A stretch of 64,000 nt of DNA from Anaerostipes sp. GTDB taxonomy: Bacteria > Bacillota > Clostridia > Lachnospirales > Lachnospiraceae. Of the stretch, positions 59,422 to 64,000 are shown one piece after another (the stretch's first letter is position 1; every line of letters starts with the position of its first letter). A program made the position numbers and the translations under genes. The stretch lies in contig NZ_JAGZSD010000015.1 of assembly GCF_018381315.1 (NCBI RefSeq), positions 1 to 64,000 of the forward strand, in the 5' to 3' direction. The notes beneath the pieces were generated by a model that did not search any database, was not told where the DNA came from, and saw nothing but the letters and a program-made list of their open reading frames with translations.

Positions 59422-59437
59422 TGTTTCACGTGAAACA
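59422..59437. promoter_or_regulatory. parS: parS centromere site 2
   Basis: A second exact TGTTTCACGTGAAACA, 88 bp from the first. It lies about 25 bp upstream of a TATAAT (59463-59468) that precedes parA, so ParB bound here could repress parAB as well as load condensin. Confidence 0.96.
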
Positions 59438-59493
59438 TATAGAAATAAGAAGTTGTAAGTGATATAATATTTTTTAAAAGGAGAATATATAAT

Positions 59494-60267
59494 ATGGGAA
59501 GAATTATCGCAATAGCTAACCAAAAGGGCGGCGTCGGTAAAACAACGACGGCGGTGAATCTTTCTGCTGCGTTGGCTGCTGCAGGAAAAAAAACACTCAT
59601 TATAGATATGGATCCACAGGGAAATACTACAACTGGACTTGGATTGGATAAAAATGAGTTAGAGTATACTGTTTACGAAGTTATTTCCGGAGAAATTGCT
59701 TTTGATGAATGTATATGTCACGATGTGTTTGAAAATTTATCATTGGCTCCGGCTAATCGTAATTTGGCAGGTGCCGAGATTGAATTAATGACAGTGGACC
59801 GTATGCAGTACATACTAAAAGAAAAACTGCATGACACAGTAGAAAAGTTTGAGTTTATTATCATAGACTGTCCGCCGGCTCTTGGAATGCTTACGGTCAA
59901 TGCTATGACCGCGGCCGACACCGTAATTGTTCCGATTCAATGTGAGTTTTATGCGCTGGATGGTTTAACACAGCTGATGTATACGATTGAACTTATACAG
60001 AAAAGTTTGAACCCGGATCTGAAAATTGAAGGTGCAGTATTCACTATGTACGATGCCAGAACAAACCTGTCACTGCAGGTTGTGGAGAATGTAAAGTCAT
60101 ATTTAAATCAAAATATTTATAAGACAATTATTCCGAGAAATGTCCGTTTGGCAGAGGCACCCAGTCATGGGCTTCCTATCAATGTGTATGATCCCAAATC
60201 AGTAGGTGCTGAAAGCTATCAGATGCTTGCAGAAGAGGTCATTTCAAATGGAGGAAAAGAACAATGA
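59494..60267 (+). CDS. parA: chromosome partitioning ATPase ParA/Soj
   Basis: A 257-aa deviant-Walker ATPase. ANQKGGVGKTTTAVNLSAAL (about 8-27), IIDMDPQGN and IIDCPPALG. It has no N-terminal DNA-binding extension, as in chromosomal ParA/Soj. It works with ParB on parS to segregate origins. The AAAAGGAG ribosome site fits ATG 59494. Confidence 0.96.
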   Translation: MGRIIAIANQKGGVGKTTTAVNLSAALAAAGKKTLIIDMDPQGNTTTGLGLDKNELEYTVYEVISGEIAFDECICHDVFENLSLAPANRNLAGAEIELMTVDRMQYILKEKLHDTVEKFEFIIIDCPPALGMLTVNAMTAADTVIVPIQCEFYALDGLTQLMYTIELIQKSLNPDLKIEGAVFTMYDARTNLSLQVVENVKSYLNQNIYKTIIPRNVRLAEAPSHGLPINVYDPKSVGAESYQMLAEEVISNGGKEQ

Positions 60268-61157
60268 CAGCTAAAAAGAAGACGGGATTAGGACGAGGGC
60301 TGAATACACTAATTCCCAGTGCTCCGGTAAAAGAGACGGAGACAGAAAAAATATTAAAGAAGGATGAACAAATAAAATCAGAGATCCTGGTGCCTATTCT
60401 CAAAGTAGAACCAAATCCTGACCAGCCGCGGAGACAGTTTGATGAAGATGCTCTTCAGGAACTGGCAGACTCTATTAAACAATACGGAATTCTCCAGCCA
60501 TTAATTGTTAAAAAGCATGAACAGTTTTATGAAATTATTGCAGGTGAGCGAAGATGGCGTGCTGCAAAACTGGCAGGTTTAAAAGAGGTTCCGGTGCTGA
60601 TCAGAGATTATGAAGACAACGAAATCGTAGAGATTGCACTGATTGAAAATATTCAGCGGGAAGACTTAAATCCTATCGAAGAAGCCCAGGCTTATAAGAG
60701 ACTTATGGAAGAGTTCTCACTGAAACAGGATCAGGTAGCTGATAAGGTTTCCAAAAGCCGTGCAGCCATAACCAACTCTCTTCGTCTTCTGAAGCTGGAT
60801 CAAAGAGTTCAGAATCTTTTGTCGGAAGAGATGATTTCTACAGGACATGCACGCGCACTTCTGGCAATCAGTGATGCAGATCAGCAGTATGAAATTGCAA
60901 TGAAAGTGTTTGATGAAAAACTTAGTGTCAGAGAAATTGAAAAGCTTGTAAAGCAGATGGCAAAGAAGAAGAAGGAACATGCCAAAGAGCAAGATAAGGT
61001 TCATGAATTTTTGTTTGCCAATATGGAAGAATCCTTAAAACAGGTGCTCGGCAGTAAAGTAAATATTAAAAATAAAAATAACAAAGGAAAAATTGAGATA
61101 GAATACTACTCGAAAGAAGAACTTGACCGCTTGGTTGATATGCTGAGAACGTTATAG
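60264..61157 (+). CDS. parB: chromosome partitioning protein ParB/Spo0J
   Basis: A 297-aa CTP-dependent clamp. N-terminal ParB/Srx domain with PNPDQPRRQFDE and GERRWRAAKLAG (CTP-binding box), central helix-turn-helix (KVSKSRAAITNSLRLLKL), and a lysine-rich C-terminal dimer domain. It overlaps the parA stop by ATGA. Confidence 0.96.
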   Translation: MTAKKKTGLGRGLNTLIPSAPVKETETEKILKKDEQIKSEILVPILKVEPNPDQPRRQFDEDALQELADSIKQYGILQPLIVKKHEQFYEIIAGERRWRAAKLAGLKEVPVLIRDYEDNEIVEIALIENIQREDLNPIEEAQAYKRLMEEFSLKQDQVADKVSKSRAAITNSLRLLKLDQRVQNLLSEEMISTGHARALLAISDADQQYEIAMKVFDEKLSVREIEKLVKQMAKKKKEHAKEQDKVHEFLFANMEESLKQVLGSKVNIKNKNNKGKIEIEYYSKEELDRLVDMLRTL

Positions 61158-61167
61158 GAGGAAAAGA

Positions 61168-61665
61168 ATGACTACAGGTATTACAATTTTTGGAATTGAC
61201 TTATTTTATATATTATGCGGGTTAGCCGGTTTGCTTGCTTTGGCCTTGCTGCTGATCATTGTCCTGCTGGTGAAGACCAGTAAGATGAAAAAGAAATACA
61301 GAATGTTTATGAAGGGGGAAAATGGTAAGTCCCTTGAAAAAATATTTGTAAAGCATTTTGATGAGATGGAAAGAATTGAAGAAAATCATAAAATACTTGA
61401 TGAAGAAATGGGAAGACTGAAAGAAAAGCTTCAATTATCATATTCAAAAATGCATATACTGAAATATAATGCATTTAAAGAAATGGGCGGCGAGACAAGT
61501 TTTGCGATTGCGCTGCTGGATCACAGAAATAATGGAATTGTACTCAATGCAATGAGCAACCGCTATGGAAGTTATATGTATGCAAAAGAAATAAAAGACG
61601 GACATTCAGAAGTTGCTCTATCTAAAGAAGAGCAGATTGTACTGGAAGATTGCATGAATCAATAA
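61168..61665 (+). CDS. DUF4446 family membrane protein
   Basis: 165 aa. One N-terminal transmembrane helix (about 13-36), then a helical stretch (about 50-95) and the conserved core YNAFKEMGGETSFAIALLDHRNNGIVL with YGSYMYAKEI. The position between parB and serS is common in Clostridia. The function is unknown. One membrane span plus location suggests an origin or envelope role, which is only inference. Confidence 0.85.
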   Translation: MTTGITIFGIDLFYILCGLAGLLALALLLIIVLLVKTSKMKKKYRMFMKGENGKSLEKIFVKHFDEMERIEENHKILDEEMGRLKEKLQLSYSKMHILKYNAFKEMGGETSFAIALLDHRNNGIVLNAMSNRYGSYMYAKEIKDGHSEVALSKEEQIVLEDCMNQ

Positions 61666-61683
61666 ACCTATCAGGAGGAAATT

Positions 61684-62961
61684 ATGTTAGATATTAAATT
61701 TGTGAGAGAAAACCCGGATGTAGTGAAACAGAACATAAAAAATAAGTTTCAGGACCGTAAACTGCCGTTAGTGGATGAGGTTTTAGAATTAGATGAGAAG
61801 AACCGGGAGATCAAGCAGGAGGTCCAGTCACTCAGAGCCAATAGGAATAAAATATCCAAACAGATTGGCGGTTTAATGGGACAGGGGAAAAAGGACGAGG
61901 CTGAACAGCTCAAACAGCAGGTAGCCGACCAGGCAGGCCGTATTGAGGAACTGACAGAAGAAGAAAAGCAGGTAGAAGAGAAAATCTTAAAAATTATGAT
62001 GACTATTCCGAATATCATTGATCCTTCTGTTCCGATCGGAAAAGATGACAGTGAAAATGTAGAGATTGAAAAATTCGGTGAGCCTGCAGTACCGGATTTT
62101 GAAATTCCGTACCACACGGAGATTATGGAAAAATTTGATGGTATTGATCTGGACAGTGCAAGGAAAGTAGCAGGTCAGGGATTCTATTACTTAATGGGCG
62201 ATGTGGCAAGGCTTCACTCTGCGGTAATATCTTATGCCAGAGACTTTATGATTAACAGAGGCTTTACTTACTGTGTCCCGCCGTTTATGATCAGAAGCAA
62301 TGTAGTCACCGGTGTCATGAGCTTTGATGAAATGGACGCCATGATGTATAAAATAGAAGGAGAGGACCTGTATCTGATCGGAACCAGTGAACATTCCATG
62401 ATTGGTAAGTTTATTGATACAATGATTCAGGAAGAAGAGCTTCCTAAGACACTTACCAGTTATTCTCCATGTTTCCGAAAAGAAAAAGGAGCCCATGGTC
62501 TGGAAGAAAGAGGCGTTTACAGAATTCATCAGTTTGAAAAACAGGAAATGATTGTTGTGTGCAGACCGGAAGAAAGTATGGACTGGTATGAAAAGCTGTG
62601 GAAAAATACCGTAGATTTATTCCGTTCTCTGGATATCCCGGTCCGCACACTGGAATGCTGTTCAGGAGATCTGGCTGACCTTAAAGTTAAATCTGTTGAT
62701 GTGGAGGCATGGTCTCCGCGCCAGAAAAAATACTTTGAAGTGGGCAGCTGTTCCAATCTTGGAGATGCCCAGGCCAGAAGGCTGAAAATCCGTGTCAATG
62801 GAGAAAACGGCAAGTATTTTGCGCATACTTTAAATAATACTGTAGTGGCACCGCCCAGAATGCTTATCGCCTTTTTAGAGAACAATCTTCAGGCAGACGG
62901 CAGTGTGAGGATCCCTGAGGCACTTCAGCCGTATATGGGCGGTATGAAAGTCATTCAGTAA
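61684..62961 (+). CDS. serS: seryl-tRNA synthetase
   Basis: A 425-aa class II synthetase. N-terminal coiled-coil arm (about 30-100) that binds the long variable arm of tRNA-Ser, then motif 2 (SPCFRKEKGAHGLEERGVYRIHQF region) and motif 3 (NNTVVAPPRMLIAFLEN). The AGGAGG ribosome site fits ATG 61684. No T-box is seen in the 18-bp gap. The same window holds one tRNA-Ser gene. Confidence 0.97.
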   Translation: MLDIKFVRENPDVVKQNIKNKFQDRKLPLVDEVLELDEKNREIKQEVQSLRANRNKISKQIGGLMGQGKKDEAEQLKQQVADQAGRIEELTEEEKQVEEKILKIMMTIPNIIDPSVPIGKDDSENVEIEKFGEPAVPDFEIPYHTEIMEKFDGIDLDSARKVAGQGFYYLMGDVARLHSAVISYARDFMINRGFTYCVPPFMIRSNVVTGVMSFDEMDAMMYKIEGEDLYLIGTSEHSMIGKFIDTMIQEEELPKTLTSYSPCFRKEKGAHGLEERGVYRIHQFEKQEMIVVCRPEESMDWYEKLWKNTVDLFRSLDIPVRTLECCSGDLADLKVKSVDVEAWSPRQKKYFEVGSCSNLGDAQARRLKIRVNGENGKYFAHTLNNTVVAPPRMLIAFLENNLQADGSVRIPEALQPYMGGMKVIQ

Positions 62962-62971
62962 AGGATGTTAT

Positions 62972-63643
62972 ATGGAAAAGGCAAAGATCATTTTGGTCGA
63001 GGACAATTTAAAAATCCAGAAAGAACTGAGTGAGTTCCTGTGCCGTTACGGCTATCGTGTAAAAGCGCTCAATAACTTTGACAATATCGTGGATGATATC
63101 CTGGAGGAAGAAGCAGATCTGATTCTTTTGGATATTAATCTTCCGGTATATGACGGATACTATATATGCCGGGCAGTCAGAGAAAAATCGGAGATTCCGA
63201 TTATTGTGGTTACAAGCAGGGACAGCGAAATGGATGAGCTTATGAGCATGAATCTGGGGGCGGATGATTTTATTGCAAAACCATATAATACCCAGATTCT
63301 CGTGGCCAGGATTTCTTCGCTTCTGAAACGCACAAAACATACAAAAGAAGAGTGGAATATTGCACATAAGGGACTGACGATAAACCTGTCCAACAGTACT
63401 GCGTGGCACGGAGAGAAGCATATTGAGCTGAGTAAAAATGAAGTAAAGATGCTTTCCGTGCTCATGAAGCAGAAAGATCAAATTGTGTCCAGGGATGAAC
63501 TGATGGAAGAACTGTGGCAGTCCAATGAGTTTGTGGATGACAATACCCTGACTGTAAATATCAACAGGCTCAGAAAGAAGCTGGATTCTATCGGCCTTTC
63601 TGATTATATTGTCACTAAGAGAGGGCAGGGGTATCTGGTATGA
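62972..63643 (+). CDS. OmpR-family response regulator, BceR-like
   Basis: A 223-aa regulator. Receiver with VEDNLKIQ, phospho-acceptor Asp in LILLDINLPVYDG, VTSRDSEMDEL and AKPYN, and a C-terminal winged helix ending IGLSDYIVTKRGQGYLV. The match is to regulators of peptide-antibiotic detoxification ABC transporters. It overlaps the kinase gene by ATGA. Confidence 0.88.
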   Translation: MEKAKIILVEDNLKIQKELSEFLCRYGYRVKALNNFDNIVDDILEEEADLILLDINLPVYDGYYICRAVREKSEIPIIVVTSRDSEMDELMSMNLGADDFIAKPYNTQILVARISSLLKRTKHTKEEWNIAHKGLTINLSNSTAWHGEKHIELSKNEVKMLSVLMKQKDQIVSRDELMEELWQSNEFVDDNTLTVNINRLRKKLDSIGLSDYIVTKRGQGYLV

Positions 63644-64000
63644 GCATCCGGGCATTTTTAAAAGATAAGCTGTTATTTTTTGTACTGCAGCTGTTTTTTC
63701 TGACGTTTCTCGTATGGATGCTGCATTTATTCCATGCCACAGTGTTTTCTGTTATTTATCTGTTATGCTTATACTTTATTCTTCTGACACTGGCACTCGG
63801 CAATGAATACTTTAAGAAAAAGAATTTCTATGAAACGGCATTGAGCAGCATGGATGCATTGGATAAAAAGTTTATGCTGTCAGAACTTTTGGACAGGCCC
63901 GGATTTCTGGAGGGAGGCATTTTTTATGACTGTCTGACAGAATGCAATAAATCAATGTGTGATGAAGTATCAGAGTATAAAGTGTCTGCACAGGATTACA
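63640..64000 (+). CDS. sensor histidine kinase, BceS-like (cut by the window edge)
   Basis: The first 120 codons are visible, starting MSIRAFLKDKLLFFVLQLFF. Two hydrophobic helices lie at about 11-30 and 34-53 with almost no loop between, the intramembrane-sensing layout of BceS kinases that read the state of a BceAB transporter. The catalytic core lies beyond the edge. A BceAB-type ABC transporter would be expected next. Confidence 0.78.
   Translation, partial: MSIRAFLKDKLLFFVLQLFFLTFLVWMLHLFHATVFSVIYLLCLYFILLTLALGNEYFKKKNFYETALSSMDALDKKFMLSELLDRPGFLEGGIFYDCLTECNKSMCDEVSEYKVSAQDY

Noticed and set aside
61666..61683. T-box riboswitch before serS (also looked for before argS)
   Set aside because: The gaps are too short and lack T-box or specifier structures. 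argS directly follows another gene.
1..64000. CRISPR arrays, prophage genes or complete insertion sequences
   Set aside because: No regularly spaced repeats, integrase, transposase or phage structural genes were found by reading.

Overview
The window spans the chromosomal replication origin of a low-GC, Gram-positive anaerobe, most likely a gut Lachnospiraceae (Clostridia). The evidence is the dnaA-dnaN-S4-recF-gyrB-gyrA block running left and the rpmH-rnpA-yidD-yidC-jag-mnmE-mnmG-rsmG block running right from an AT-rich region with DnaA boxes, two perfect parS sites before parA-parB, and AraR, YesMN, phosphoketolase, GH127/GH43 and DUF4867-type genes. Genus cannot be fixed from sequence reading alone. 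Almost every gene left of position 48.6 kb is on the minus strand and almost every gene right of it is on the plus strand, as expected for leading-strand bias around oriC.

Left edge to 19.4 kb (minus strand): a promoter and leader resembling an rRNA-operon start, a tRNA-Ser(GCU), then a pentose catabolic region. In transcription order it holds araR-araA-araB-araD, a YesN/YesM-type two-component system, a CUT2 ABC transporter of the YtfQ-YtfR-YtfT-YjfF type, a FucI-like isomerase, an aldose epimerase, a second FucI-like isomerase and a xylulokinase. Together these import a pentose (perhaps as the furanose), equilibrate its anomers, isomerise and phosphorylate it to xylulose-5-phosphate. A phosphoketolase (35.3-37.7 kb) with an AraR-like operator would then cleave that to acetyl phosphate and glyceraldehyde-3-phosphate.

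19.5 to 40.1 kb: an orphan PTS IIB protein, a 182-bp inverted-repeat element, two paralogous small cupin proteins (DUF4867-like), two large secreted enzymes (a DUF1680/GH127-type beta-L-arabinofuranosidase of 1550 aa and a GH43 enzyme of 996 aa) sharing a basic Fn3 tail, a GPH sugar symporter, a second YesN/YesM system with an orphan solute-binding lipoprotein, phosphoketolase and a two-subunit fumarase. The main discovery is here. Five intergenic sites carry a 9-bp motif (TAYGRAYTT on the plus strand), four of them clearly as direct repeats exactly 21 bp apart. In each case a -10-like hexamer lies 32-33 bp downstream in the minus direction. These sites precede both secreted enzymes, both DUF4867 genes and a possible ~100-nt small RNA, so they look like a regulon of the adjacent YesN response regulator.

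40.2 to 64 kb: the conserved origin region, followed by an alpha/beta hydrolase, an unknown coiled-coil protein, argS, parAB with two parS sites, a DUF4446 protein, serS and the start of a BceRS-like two-component system cut by the right edge.
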